Assembly (NCBI RefSeq): GCF_023283765.1 | Contig: NZ_JAKILG010000036.1 | Span: 1 to 51,602 of the forward strand | DNA length: 51,602 bases | Direction of reading: 5' to 3' | Origin: Shewanella profunda | Lineage (GTDB): Bacteria > Pseudomonadota > Gammaproteobacteria > Enterobacterales > Shewanellaceae | In this document: piece by piece, positions 43,521 through 51,602 of the stretch | How the letters are laid out: every line of letters begins with the position of its first letter | Position numbering within the stretch: the first letter of the stretch is position 1 | Made by a program: the position numbers and the translations under genes | Notes under the pieces: generated by a model | Database searches by the model: none | Told to the model about the DNA's origin: nothing | What the model saw: only the letters and a program-made list of their open reading frames with translations

Positions 43521-46034
43521 TTAGTATTTCACTGGGTGAACTGTATCCACACCAAATGTTTTACCTTCACCGTGACAGGTTGCACAGGTTTCGCTGCCAG
43601 GAATATAAGTTCCCGCAACACCGTTATACACACCGCCATTAGTTTCGAAGTGACCGATCACCGCACTATCAGTTGCAGTTGTTGCATGGCAAGAAGCACA
43701 GGCAGCAACAGTAGGTGAGTATTCACCAGTGTTTGCCAAGAATGCAGGCTTATCGCCCAGTTTAACTAAGCTCAGTTGACCTTTATCATGACAGGCCGCA
43801 CAGTTCGCTGGGTTTTCTGGGAAAGTTGCTTCATCTGTAGTTAGGCGACGGACACTACGAGTATCGGCGTGAATTTGGTGGATCATGACTTTAAAGTCAA
43901 AACCACGTTCAAACGGCTTTTTACTGTGAGCAGGTGCGCCATTGTGGCAAGTAACACAACTACCATCGGCTAAAGCGACTGCAGTATTTGGTACTGCTGA
44001 GTGACAAGTACCACAACTGCTATCAGGTTTGTCAGCCGCATGAGTCAGTGCATGAGAGGCTGAAAAGTCGGCTTTCTCACCGTGGCAGTTAGCGCATTTA
44101 GCTTCAGATACAACCACGCTACGAGCGGTGACATTGCTAGCATCGGCAGAGAACGACGCTTTGTTGCTACCAACAATCACTTCGTATATTGGAGCTTCAG
44201 TGCTGCTGCAATCAATTGCGGCATCCATTGTTGGATCAAGTTCTGCTGAGTTTGCACAGAGCAGTAATTTACCATCCATGAAACCTTTACCAACGCTCAC
44301 AATCTGCTTGTATGGTACTGATGAAGTTCCGATCACTGCAGTGATACCTGACAATGTATAGGTCACTTGTGAGCCATTGGCTGTTGCAGTTAAATTAGCG
44401 TTAGTATCAACTTTTGCAAGGTTTACTGAAATACGGTTTTCACTTCGACCGAGCGCACCGTTAGATGGGCGGGGGCCCATAGTATATTCAGTGCCATTAA
44501 ACGCTGTAAGGCTTACCCAAAATTCTTTTACTTTAGGATCTTGGTGTGGTGCAACATCACTATGCCAATCCACCGTAAAGGTTAATTCGCCTTTAGTTGC
44601 ATCGAATGTACCGTTTCCGAGCTTATAGGTATATTCAGTGCGTAGTGATTTAGTCGCATTTGCTTTAGCTAAATGGTACTTAGCGCTACCTTCTTCACCT
44701 TCTGCTGCATGGCAAGAAGCACAACCGCCTGTTTGGAATACATTCACGAGGTTTGCACCTGGAATACCATCAATTTCAGGGGTGGCGTAGTAGTGGAAAT
44801 AGTTACCAACGAAGCCGCGGTCTTTTTGACCTTCAGGCGGGGTTAACCATTCGCTGTTATCAACAGTATTGAAACCTGTCATATGGCAAGATGCACAAGC
44901 TAAACCTTTATGATGCTTGAAGTTTGCGGCATCCACTGGACCTTTATCATCGGTGCTGTGGCAAGATTGGCAATTGCCAATATCGACTGGCAGAGTGACA
45001 CGCTCAGAAACGTCTTTACCTTCACGGTATTGTGGGTAGCCATTTTGAGCTGCCGCTTTAGCCATAGTGCCGCTAAAGTCGTAGGCGGTGCCACTGTAAC
45101 CGACCATAGTGTAGGTACCTTTGTGGATTGCATGCACCATAGCGGCCATGTCCAAAGATGCTCCTGTTTCTGGATCTTTACTATAGCTGGTATGACAAAC
45201 TTGACAGTTCGCAATTCCAATACGTCTTCCACCGTGAAGTGCTAATGGTTTAGCGGTTGAAGAGGTATCGCTGTAATTTGTGCTGTGGCACTTAATACAG
45301 TTAGCTTCTAGATCAACAACGGTACGAGTTTCAGTCGTTTTAGCTTCTCTGAAATTATCGTTTGGTAAGAAGTCGATATGACTATTGACCAACTTAGCTG
45401 ATTTGCTACCGTCGGTTTGAAGTTCTAGGGTGATACGGTGTACTAGTGTGGGATCGTAACTTAAATCAAGGCCTTCAATAGGCGCTAATGTGCTTAAGTT
45501 AGTTTGGAAAGTATAGCGATAGACGCCGTTGTCCACGACTTTTAAGCAAGTGGTTTTACAGCTTGATTCTATGCTGGCTTGAATTGCATCACCGGGGGTG
45601 AATTTCACGTCTTTAGTAATTTCACCCTCGGTATAGCTATAGTTTGCCAGACTGCGCGCAGGATCCGCGGCTTTTACTGAGTTGATATAGCTGACCCATT
45701 GTGGTGCTTTATAACCTTTACCACTCTCTGGGGCTAGTTTTGCTATGCCTAGGGCTAGCGCATTAACTTGAGCATACTGCTCTAAGCCTGTTACTGGTAC
45801 GCCATTAGCATTGGTGAGTACTATGTCTACGCTAGTTATGCCGCTGTCAATTTTTACATTTTCAAGGCTGGCTTTAAGCGTCGTTGCTTGAGCGATATCT
45901 AAACCGACTGGGCCTGGTTGCCCATCTTCACCATCGTTACCATCACTACCACCGCAACCTGCGAGTAGGAGTGAAAGTAAGCCGGCACCCAACATCGCTT
46001 TAGTTGCGGTATTGAAATTGAACCGTTTCATCAT
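43521..46034 (-). CDS. undA: UndA, outer-surface eleven-haem lipoprotein cytochrome
   Basis: UndA is a surface metal- and flavin-reducing cytochrome that in some Shewanella occurs in place of OmcA. I count eleven CXXCH motifs, five before the central domain (CIKCH to CASCH) and six after it (CANCH to CATCH); the extra site distinguishes it from OmcA and MtrC (ten). The lipobox LLLAGC gives lipidated Cys27, and the first 26 residues look like OmcA's. A CX15C pair (from LLCANS to IDCSS) matches the disulphide known in UndA. The ATGATG start at 46034 follows CAGGGAA; length 837 residues. It has its own terminator and upstream region. Confidence 0.96.
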   Translation of the reverse strand: MMKRFNFNTATKAMLGAGLLSLLLAGCGGSDGNDGEDGQPGPVGLDIAQATTLKASLENVKIDSGITSVDIVLTNANGVPVTGLEQYAQVNALALGIAKLAPESGKGYKAPQWVSYINSVKAADPARSLANYSYTEGEITKDVKFTPGDAIQASIESSCKTTCLKVVDNGVYRYTFQTNLSTLAPIEGLDLSYDPTLVHRITLELQTDGSKSAKLVNSHIDFLPNDNFREAKTTETRTVVDLEANCIKCHSTNYSDTSSTAKPLALHGGRRIGIANCQVCHTSYSKDPETGASLDMAAMVHAIHKGTYTMVGYSGTAYDFSGTMAKAAAQNGYPQYREGKDVSERVTLPVDIGNCQSCHSTDDKGPVDAANFKHHKGLACASCHMTGFNTVDNSEWLTPPEGQKDRGFVGNYFHYYATPEIDGIPGANLVNVFQTGGCASCHAAEGEEGSAKYHLAKANATKSLRTEYTYKLGNGTFDATKGELTFTVDWHSDVAPHQDPKVKEFWVSLTAFNGTEYTMGPRPSNGALGRSENRISVNLAKVDTNANLTATANGSQVTYTLSGITAVIGTSSVPYKQIVSVGKGFMDGKLLLCANSAELDPTMDAAIDCSSTEAPIYEVIVGSNKASFSADASNVTARSVVVSEAKCANCHGEKADFSASHALTHAADKPDSSCGTCHSAVPNTAVALADGSCVTCHNGAPAHSKKPFERGFDFKVMIHQIHADTRSVRRLTTDEATFPENPANCAACHDKGQLSLVKLGDKPAFLANTGEYSPTVAACASCHATTATDSAVIGHFETNGGVYNGVAGTYIPGSETCATCHGEGKTFGVDTVHPVKY

Positions 46035-46134
46035 GATATTTCCCTGCAATAGTTGTAATCATCATCAAATACATGGTAAATAAGAATTAATCTCATTATG
46101 TATATAAGATGTGTGGAATTAATTTTCCATTTGT

Positions 46135-46219
46135 AAGGCTAACGTAAGTCACTGGTACTTATCAGTCACTTTAGGTGGGTAATGTGATTGAGATCTGACT
46201 ATTTCTTTGGAGGTAGTTA
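46135..46219 (-). promoter_or_regulatory. undA upstream region with blocks shared with mtrC
   Basis: Five blocks match the mtrC upstream region in order: AAGGCTAAC (46135), TAATGTG (46180), GATCT (46192), CTATTTCT (46199) and AGGTAGTTA (46211). The TGTGA-TTGAGA-TCTGA element at 46183-46198 is CRP-like, with one good half. Distances between blocks differ by only two to three bases between the two genes. Confidence 0.6.
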
Positions 46220-47031
46220 GCTGCATAGGGTGAGTTCCTTTTCATCTGTAGTTGCTGACCTTTTAGTCCAGCATCATAGGGTTAGTATATTTCATGTAGT
46301 TTTAGCACTCTTGCTCGTCCACCTTTTGTGCAACAGAAAATACAGGGTTCAATTTCTTATTGTGTTTTCAAGTTTGATGATATGCCTGTAGAGAGTCTAG
46401 GTGTTGTCGTGGTGACCTTCCGAGCAATCCGTTGAACATCATTGTGATAGCTTATGGATAAAAAATTTTACTTTTAGGCGTACTTTGGTGAGTCTTAAAC
46501 CAAAGTGATAATAAGCTATTTTCACTTTTATCTTTATTTTACAAATTGTTGTGTAAGGATTTGTTATGTAAATCAGCTATGAGATTATATTAGATATTTT
46601 ATATATAGCTGTTTACTCGCTAATTTTATTTGTTATTTTGAAGCTTTTGATATTGCTAATTTAGCGTGTTTAATTCTAGAACATATGAGTGACGATTGCT
46701 TAACAAAATTCTGTTCTTGATTGTAAAGACGGATGATTTTACTCGTGATAAATAAAAATGCTTATGCAGGTAATATTGGTTTTATACGAGTATTTGTTTA
46801 CTTTTATGTAACCTTTAAGTTAGCTGCATTAGCTATTGATTATGGAGGCTGATTTTTATTTTCAGTTGGTCGTTTATTCATTGGGATTTTTGTCACATAA
46901 TACCCAACACAATTGAAAACTATTATCGTTACCAGTCAAAAATGTTGATCTAGGTAAAGTTATTAGGCTCATCGCTCAGCTACAATAGGCGCAGTTTTTC
47001 AAGCTGAACCTGTTGCAAGGTGGAATACGTA
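46220..47031. other. AT-rich gap between undA and feoA, no gene seen
   Basis: About 810 bases without a credible gene on either strand. It holds long AT-rich runs near 46500-46700. In S. oneidensis mtrDEF lies between omcA and feoA; no trace of those genes is visible here. A weak Fur-like stretch (GAAAACTATTATCGTTA, about 46915) and an FNR-like TTGAT half-site (46945) lie ahead of feoA but are poor matches. Confidence 0.6.
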
Positions 47032-47271
47032 ATGAAGTTAAGCGAACTTAGTCCCGGTGACCGTGGCATTATTTCTGAAGTCGGACGCTTGGATCTGCCA
47101 CAAACAGTAAAGCGCAAATTATTATCTATGGGTATCACGCCAAATACGCGATTTTCCTTGATCCGACGAGCGCCCATGGGCTCGGGTTTAGAGCTGGATA
47201 TTCGTGGTAGTAAACTTTGCATGCGCAGAGACTTGGCAGACATCATTGAGGTGGAAAAGGCGAATGACTAA
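47032..47271 (+). CDS. feoA: FeoA, ferrous iron transport accessory protein
   Basis: FeoA is a small SH3-like cytoplasmic protein needed for FeoB-driven Fe(II) uptake. From the ATG at 47032 (AAGGTGG eight bases before) it has 79 residues, with KLSELSPGDRGIISEVGR at the N-terminus and RRAPMGSGLELDIRGSKLCMRRDLADIIEV at the C-terminus. A GTG 12 bases upstream is less likely. Its stop overlaps the feoB start. Confidence 0.93.
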   Translation: MKLSELSPGDRGIISEVGRLDLPQTVKRKLLSMGITPNTRFSLIRRAPMGSGLELDIRGSKLCMRRDLADIIEVEKAND

Positions 47272-49558
47272 GCAGTTTCATTGCGTCACTGTTGGTAACC
47301 CAAATGCGGGTAAATCAACACTCTTTAACGCGTTAACAGGCGCGAATCAACAAGTCGGTAACTGGTCTGGTGTGACAGTCGAAAAAAAGACCGGACATTT
47401 CACCCTAAATGGTGCTGATGTTTATTTGACTGACTTACCCGGCATTTATGACTTGCTCCCCGCTGGAAACAGTTGCGATTGCTCCCTTGATGAACAGATC
47501 GCCCAGCAATATCTAGCCGAACAACGTATCGATGGGATTATTAACTTAGTCGATGCCACTAATATTGAACGCCACCTATATCTCACCGCCCAGTTGCGTG
47601 AGCTCGCTATTCCTATGGTGGTGGTACTAAATAAAATTGATGCTGCAATTAAACGCGGTATTAAAGTCGATTTAAATAAAATGAGCCAACAACTGGGTTG
47701 TCCCGTCATTGGTGTGTGTTCACGGGATCCTGCTGACGTTGTAAAAGTGCAGGCTCAGGTACTTGATTTGCTTCAAGGACGCGTCTCTGAAGCGCCGCTT
47801 ATGCTCGATTATGATGAGCAAATTGAAGCTGGGGTGCAGTTACTTTGTCGTAAGGATCCTAAGCTCAGCCGTGGTCGGGCACTTGCCATGCTTGGCAATG
47901 GCTCAGGGTGTGGTAGTTGTAAAAATTCCGAGTTGCAGAGTGAAGTTAATGATTGCACTCAACTTATCGCGCACCAAGGACATGATATCGAAGTGATGGT
48001 CGCGACCACGCGTTTTAATTTCGTGGAGCGAGTGTTTCAAGGCTCTGTAAAGGCGAGTGGTTTCCTCACGTTAAGTGATAAGTTAGATAAACTCGTATTG
48101 CATCCAGTGCTTGGTATTCCAGTATTTTTGTTTGTGATGTACTTGATGTTTATGTTCAGTATCAACATCGGCAGTGCCTTTATCGATTTCTTCGATGTTT
48201 TTGCTGGCGCCTTATTTGTCGATCACTTTGGTGCTTTCTTAACGAGCATGGGCTCACCAGACTGGTTAGTCACCATCTTAGCGGGTGGTGTTGGCCAAGG
48301 TATTCAAACGGTATCAACTTTTATACCTGTCATTGCGGCCCTGTTCCTCGGTTTGTCTATTCTCGAAAGCTCTGGCTATATGGCGCGTGCGGCATTTGTG
48401 GTCGATGGATTAATGCGCCGTATCGGTCTACCCGGTAAAGCCTTCGTGCCTATGATTGTGGGGTTTGGATGTTCAGTACCTGCAATTATGGCAACGCGAA
48501 CCTTAGGCAGTGAGCGTGAGCGTATTGTCACTGGTATGATGGCACCTTTTATGTCCTGCGGTGCGCGTCTCCCTGTATATGCTTTATTTGCTGCAGCTTT
48601 TTTCCAAGATTCAGGGCAAAACTTAGTCTTTTTACTCTATATCATTGGGATATTTGCGGCGATTGGTACGGGATTATTGCTCAGAAGTACCTTACTACCC
48701 GGCACCAGCAGTGCAGTGGTCATGGAATTACCGAGTTATGAATTACCTAAGCTCAAAGCGGTTATGGTACGTACAGGTAAACGAACTAAGAGCTTTATCT
48801 TAGGGGCGGGGAAGACCATTGTTTTAGTTGTGACACTATTGAACTTTATTAATGCAATTGGGGTTGATGGTAGTTTTGGGCATGAAAATAGCCAAGCATC
48901 CTTACTGAGTGTGGCGAGTCAAAAAGTGACGCCTGTGTTTGCGCCTATGGGACTTGAGCCGGATAACTGGCCTGCAACAGTGGGAATTATCACGGGTATT
49001 TTTGCCAAAGAAGCCGTAGTGGGAACTTTAAATAGTCTCTATACCAATGCTGAACCTGATGGCGGTGAACTGACTCCATTGGTCGATAGCTTTAATGAAG
49101 CCTTAGCAACAATACCCGCAAATTTGTTTGGATTAGATTTAGAAGACCCACTGAAATTATCTGTGGGTGATGTGTCAAATACTGAAGTTGCTGCCGAGTC
49201 TCAAGGTGTTGCAACCTCGACCTTTAGTGCATTGCAATCGGGATTTACCACTAAGATAGCGGCATTCTCTTATTTGCTGTTCATCTTACTCTATACTCCC
49301 TGCGTGGCTGCAATGGGTGCGTTAGTGAACGAGTTTGGTTCTCGCTGGGCAACGTTTGCGGCAACGTGGACTTTCTCACTGGCCTATGGTTCTGCGACGA
49401 TTGTGTACCAAGCGGCCACCTTTAGTCAGCATCCGATGCAATCGAGTTTGTGGATTGGATTTTTCTTACTTGCTTTAGCTGGTTTCTACTTGTGGCTGAA
49501 GCGTAAGGGGCGTCGGACGCAGCAAATCATTCCGGGGATCCGTATTATCACTGAGTAA
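47264..49558 (+). CDS. feoB: FeoB, ferrous iron transporter with GTPase domain
   Basis: FeoB imports Fe(II) through the inner membrane. The 764-residue protein has the G1 loop GNPNAGKST at 11-19, DLPG (G3), NKID (G4), a helical regulatory segment with CGSC near 214-217, and the membrane domain with two gating repeats (about 290-760). The ATG at 47264 overlaps the feoA stop by eight bases. No feoC follows; a terminator closes the operon. The position next to undA/mtrC fits organisms that make Fe(II) by respiring iron oxides. Confidence 0.95.
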   Translation: MTKQFHCVTVGNPNAGKSTLFNALTGANQQVGNWSGVTVEKKTGHFTLNGADVYLTDLPGIYDLLPAGNSCDCSLDEQIAQQYLAEQRIDGIINLVDATNIERHLYLTAQLRELAIPMVVVLNKIDAAIKRGIKVDLNKMSQQLGCPVIGVCSRDPADVVKVQAQVLDLLQGRVSEAPLMLDYDEQIEAGVQLLCRKDPKLSRGRALAMLGNGSGCGSCKNSELQSEVNDCTQLIAHQGHDIEVMVATTRFNFVERVFQGSVKASGFLTLSDKLDKLVLHPVLGIPVFLFVMYLMFMFSINIGSAFIDFFDVFAGALFVDHFGAFLTSMGSPDWLVTILAGGVGQGIQTVSTFIPVIAALFLGLSILESSGYMARAAFVVDGLMRRIGLPGKAFVPMIVGFGCSVPAIMATRTLGSERERIVTGMMAPFMSCGARLPVYALFAAAFFQDSGQNLVFLLYIIGIFAAIGTGLLLRSTLLPGTSSAVVMELPSYELPKLKAVMVRTGKRTKSFILGAGKTIVLVVTLLNFINAIGVDGSFGHENSQASLLSVASQKVTPVFAPMGLEPDNWPATVGIITGIFAKEAVVGTLNSLYTNAEPDGGELTPLVDSFNEALATIPANLFGLDLEDPLKLSVGDVSNTEVAAESQGVATSTFSALQSGFTTKIAAFSYLLFILLYTPCVAAMGALVNEFGSRWATFAATWTFSLAYGSATIVYQAATFSQHPMQSSLWIGFFLLALAGFYLWLKRKGRRTQQIIPGIRIITE

Positions 49559-49586
49559 CAAATGTCAGCTTAGTGGACGCAAAGAT

Positions 49587-49620
49587 AAAAGCAGCTTTCA
49601 TGGCTGCTTTTATTGTTTTA
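49587..49620 (+). terminator. Rho-independent terminator of feoAB
   Basis: AAAAGCAGC pairs with GCTGCTTTT around a seven-base loop and is followed by ATTGTTTT, about 30 bases after the feoB stop. Confidence 0.82.
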
Positions 49621-49746
49621 CTATCGCGGTTATAAACCCAGCTGGTCAAAAACCAGAGTTTTTAGCACTAGGCATTGTAACGAGTAGGGATCTGTAGGAT
49701 CATGCTGCTTTTCTTAAAATAGCCATTGTTCGCAAAGAGGAATTCC

Positions 49747-51417
49747 ATGAGTCATGTGGACACTGAAGTACGTCCGAGTAACTTTATTCGTAATATCATA
49801 GATGAGGATTTGCAAAGCGGTAAGCATACAAGTGTGCAGACCCGTTTTCCGCCTGAGCCGAATGGTTATCTGCATATAGGTCATGCAAAGTCTATCTGTT
49901 TAAACTTTGGGATAGCACGTGACTATAAGGGTCTATGTAACTTACGTTTTGACGATACCAATCCTGAAAAAGAAGACATTGATTATGTGAATTCTATTCA
50001 GGCGGATGTTCGTTGGCTTGGATTCCAGTGGGATGGCGATGTTCGTTATTCATCAAACTATTTTGATCAGTTACATCAATATGCGGTTGAACTTATTAAT
50101 AAAGGTTTAGCCTATGTATGTTTTTTAAACGCTGATGAAACTCGTGAATATCGTGGAACGCTAAAGGAGCCCGGTAAGAATAGCCCATACCGTGATACAG
50201 CCGTTGAAGACAATCTGCGTTTATTTGAAAAAATGCGTTTAGGTGAGTTCAAAGAAGGCGAGTGTGCATTGCGTGCCAAAATTGATATGGCCTCGCCATT
50301 TATGTGCATGCGTGATCCGGTTATTTATCGTATTCGTTTTGCCCACCATCATCAAACGGGTGATAAGTGGTGTATTTATCCTATGTATGACTTTACGCAT
50401 TGTATTTCTGATGCGTTGGAACATATTACTCATTCTTTGTGTACTTTAGAGTTCCAAGATAACCGTCGTTTATACGACTGGGTACTGGACAATTTAGATG
50501 ATTTTCAAGCGCCAAATCGTACTCGTCAGTATGAGTTCTCTCGTTTAAATCTTGAATATACGTTGATGTCTAAGCGTAAGTTAAACGACTTAGTGACCCG
50601 CAAGCTAGTATCGGGTTGGGATGATCCGCGTATGCCAACGATTGCAGGTCTGCGCCGTCGTGGGTATACACCTGCATCAATTCGTGAGTTTTGCCAACGT
50701 ATTGGTGTGACTAAGCAAGAAAATATGATCGAAGTCAGCATGCTTGATGCGTGCATCCGTGAAGAACTTAATGAGCATGCACCACGCGCTATGGCGGTCT
50801 TGCGTCCATTAAAAGTCATCATTGAAAATTATCCAGAAGGTCAACTTGAGACGATTCAAGCGGCATCACACCCTAATGACGAAAGTATGGGGACGCGAGA
50901 ACTGGCTTTTGGCCGTGAAATATTGATTGATATTGCTGACTTTAAAGAAGAAGGGAATAAACATTACAAACGTTTAGTCACAGGTAAAGAAGTGCGTTTA
51001 CGTAACGCCTATGTGATTAAAGCTGAGCGTTGTGATAAAGACAGTGAAGGCAATATCACGACGGTTTACTGTACTTATGATCCTGAAACCTTAGGTAAAA
51101 ATCCAGCCGATGGTCGTAAAGTCAAAGGCGTGATCCACTGGGTTGAAGCAACAACAGCCAAACCAGCTGAATTCCGTTTGTATCAACGTCTATTTACCGA
51201 TCCCAATCCAGCGGCTGCTGAGACCGTGGACGAAGTCTTAAACCCAGAATCTTTGGTCGTAGTAAATGGCTTTGTTGAGGCAAGTTTAGTCAATGCACCA
51301 GCAGAGAAGGCGTATCAGTTTGAGCGTGAAGGTTATTTCTGTGCCGATAATAAAGATTCTGCACCAGACCGTTTAGTCTTCAACTTAACTGTCGCACTGC
51401 GTGACTCTTTCGAATAA
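49747..51417 (+). CDS. glnS: Glutaminyl-tRNA synthetase
   Basis: GlnS charges tRNA-Gln. The 556-residue class I enzyme has the HIGH motif in [40 protein letters not shown], and the KMSKS equivalent LMSKRKLN, followed by the anticodon-binding beta-barrels and C-terminal [15 protein letters not shown]. The ATG at 49747 has AGAGGAA just upstream; an in-frame upstream start (49726) is unlikely. The final codons form the first copy of an 18-bp tandem repeat. Confidence 0.97.
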   Translation: MSHVDTEVRPSNFIRNIIDEDLQSGKHTSVQTRFPPEPNGYLHIGHAKSICLNFGIARDYKGLCNLRFDDTNPEKEDIDYVNSIQADVRWLGFQWDGDVRYSSNYFDQLHQYAVELINKGLAYVCFLNADETREYRGTLKEPGKNSPYRDTAVEDNLRLFEKMRLGEFKEGECALRAKIDMASPFMCMRDPVIYRIRFAHHHQTGDKWCIYPMYDFTHCISDALEHITHSLCTLEFQDNRRLYDWVLDNLDDFQAPNRTRQYEFSRLNLEYTLMSKRKLNDLVTRKLVSGWDDPRMPTIAGLRRRGYTPASIREFCQRIGVTKQENMIEVSMLDACIREELNEHAPRAMAVLRPLKVIIENYPEGQLETIQAASHPNDESMGTRELAFGREILIDIADFKEEGNKHYKRLVTGKEVRLRNAYVIKAERCDKDSEGNITTVYCTYDPETLGKNPADGRKVKGVIHWVEATTAKPAEFRLYQRLFTDPNPAAAETVDEVLNPESLVVVNGFVEASLVNAPAEKAYQFEREGYFCADNKDSAPDRLVFNLTVALRDSFE

Positions 51418-51462
51418 ATAGATAAGTTCGAATAAGTGGATAAGTTTGAGTAAGATGAAGTC
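51409..51462 (+). repeat. 18-bp tandem repeat at the end of glnS
   Basis: Three diverging copies of an 18-base unit like TTCGAATAAGTGGATAAG lie at 51409, 51427 and 51445. The first contains the last two codons and the stop of glnS. Later copies are non-coding and could be recent duplication. Confidence 0.8.
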
Positions 51463-51492
51463 CCAAGTAAATTGGGGCTAAAATGAGTTAAA

Positions 51493-51602
51493 TGTCTAGT
51501 CCTGAAATAAGTTGACACTTATTTCCACCTAAAACGCCTGATGAACCTCATCGGGCGTTTTGTATTTTAAGGCCAAATGCGGCCGTCGTTGATTATATAT
51601 GG
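51493..51602 (-). mobile_element. IS3-family insertion sequence, right end (truncated by window)
   Basis: The last 110 bases are the 3' end of an insertion sequence that continues past the window. The end begins near TGTCTAGTCCTGAAATAAG, and GAAATAAGT and ACTTATTTC form a palindrome around TGAC at 51504-51525. The transposase reads leftward into this end. The exact IS boundary and target duplication cannot be set from one side. Confidence 0.8.
51529..51602 (-). CDS. IS3-family transposase OrfB, C-terminal fragment
   Basis: The minus strand encodes YNQRRPHLALKYKTPDEV followed by HQAF and a stop (TAG at 51529-51531). The YN-x-RRPH and L-x-KTP-x-E/D-x pattern is the standard end of IS3-family integrase-type transposases. 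The start lies beyond the window edge. Confidence 0.85.
   Translation of the reverse strand, partial: IYNQRRPHLALKYKTPDEVHQAF

Noticed and set aside
44128..45245. Plus-strand open frames opposite undA
   Set aside because: Antisense to a clear eleven-haem cytochrome; the frames arise from its codon bias.
46905..46960. Fur box and FNR site upstream of feoA
   Set aside because: Only partial matches (GAAAACTATTATCGTTA and a lone TTGAT half-site); not strong enough to list as sites.
1..51602. CRISPR array or tRNA genes
   Set aside because: No regularly spaced direct repeats with unique spacers and no tRNA-like cloverleaf with a GGTTCGA-type T-loop were noticed by eye; a tRNAscan-SE run would settle it.

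Overview
The window is a chromosomal stretch of a Shewanella-type gammaproteobacterium. Three gene sets point to that genus: the oleABCD long-chain olefin cluster, the mtrCAB outer-membrane electron conduit next to feoAB and glnS, and a PLP-dependent aspartate decarboxylase (panP type) beside glycerate genes. The outer cytochrome upstream of mtrC has eleven CXXCH motifs, so it is UndA rather than the ten-haem OmcA. This suggests the S. putrefaciens/baltica side of the genus rather than S. oneidensis. That placement is inference from family knowledge; no search was run.

Left part (1-7.7 kb): an accessory edge carries an orphan protein with a HEPN-like RNxxxH motif and a hairpin-rich non-coding segment. 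It is followed by a VOC protein, a DUF502 membrane protein, a BCCT (betaine/choline) transporter, a YajD-like HNH protein convergent with a DUF1289 protein, and a methyltransferase carrying an in-frame 12-bp minisatellite. From 8 to 13.2 kb lie oleA, oleB, oleC and oleD, whose products join two fatty acyl chains head to head, reduce the product, form a beta-lactone and decarboxylate it to an olefin. DUF3624 and TerC/Alx genes follow. At 15.2-19.7 kb is an ABC exporter whose ATPase gene is frameshifted, followed by an intact 1185-residue permease/M1-peptidase fusion. A phosphohexomutase comes next.

Middle part (21.7-29.3 kb): a VOC / GyrI-like / WYL-regulator trio; azlCD amino-acid exporter genes with an AraC regulator upstream; a Vat/CatB-type acetyltransferase; a ClbS/DfsB-like protein; and an AT-rich accessory patch with an orphan periplasmic-binding-like protein, a small lipoprotein and a second hairpin-rich repeat remnant. 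From 29.3 to 37.8 kb lie panP, glycerate kinase plus GntP permease, a secreted catalase-like protein, the CdaR-type regulator, a uracil-DNA-glycosylase-family protein and a membrane protein. A perfect palindrome upstream of the glycerate transporter is a candidate CdaR operator.

Right part (38-51.6 kb): undA, mtrC, mtrA and mtrB run leftward and encode the extracellular electron transfer apparatus: two surface decahaem/undecahaem lipoproteins, a periplasmic decahaem protein and the outer-membrane barrel. undA and mtrC have separate transcripts, but their upstream regions share ordered sequence blocks and look like paralogous promoters. A non-coding gap of about 1 kb separates undA from the rightward feoA-feoB; in S. 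oneidensis this position holds mtrDEF. glnS follows, its end marked by an 18-bp tandem repeat, and the window stops inside the 3' end of an IS3-family insertion sequence.

No clearly new multi-gene system was found. The best leads are the matched undA/mtrC regulatory regions, the hairpin repeats with a CATGGA core next to accessory genes, the HEPN-like orphan, and the candidate CdaR operator.
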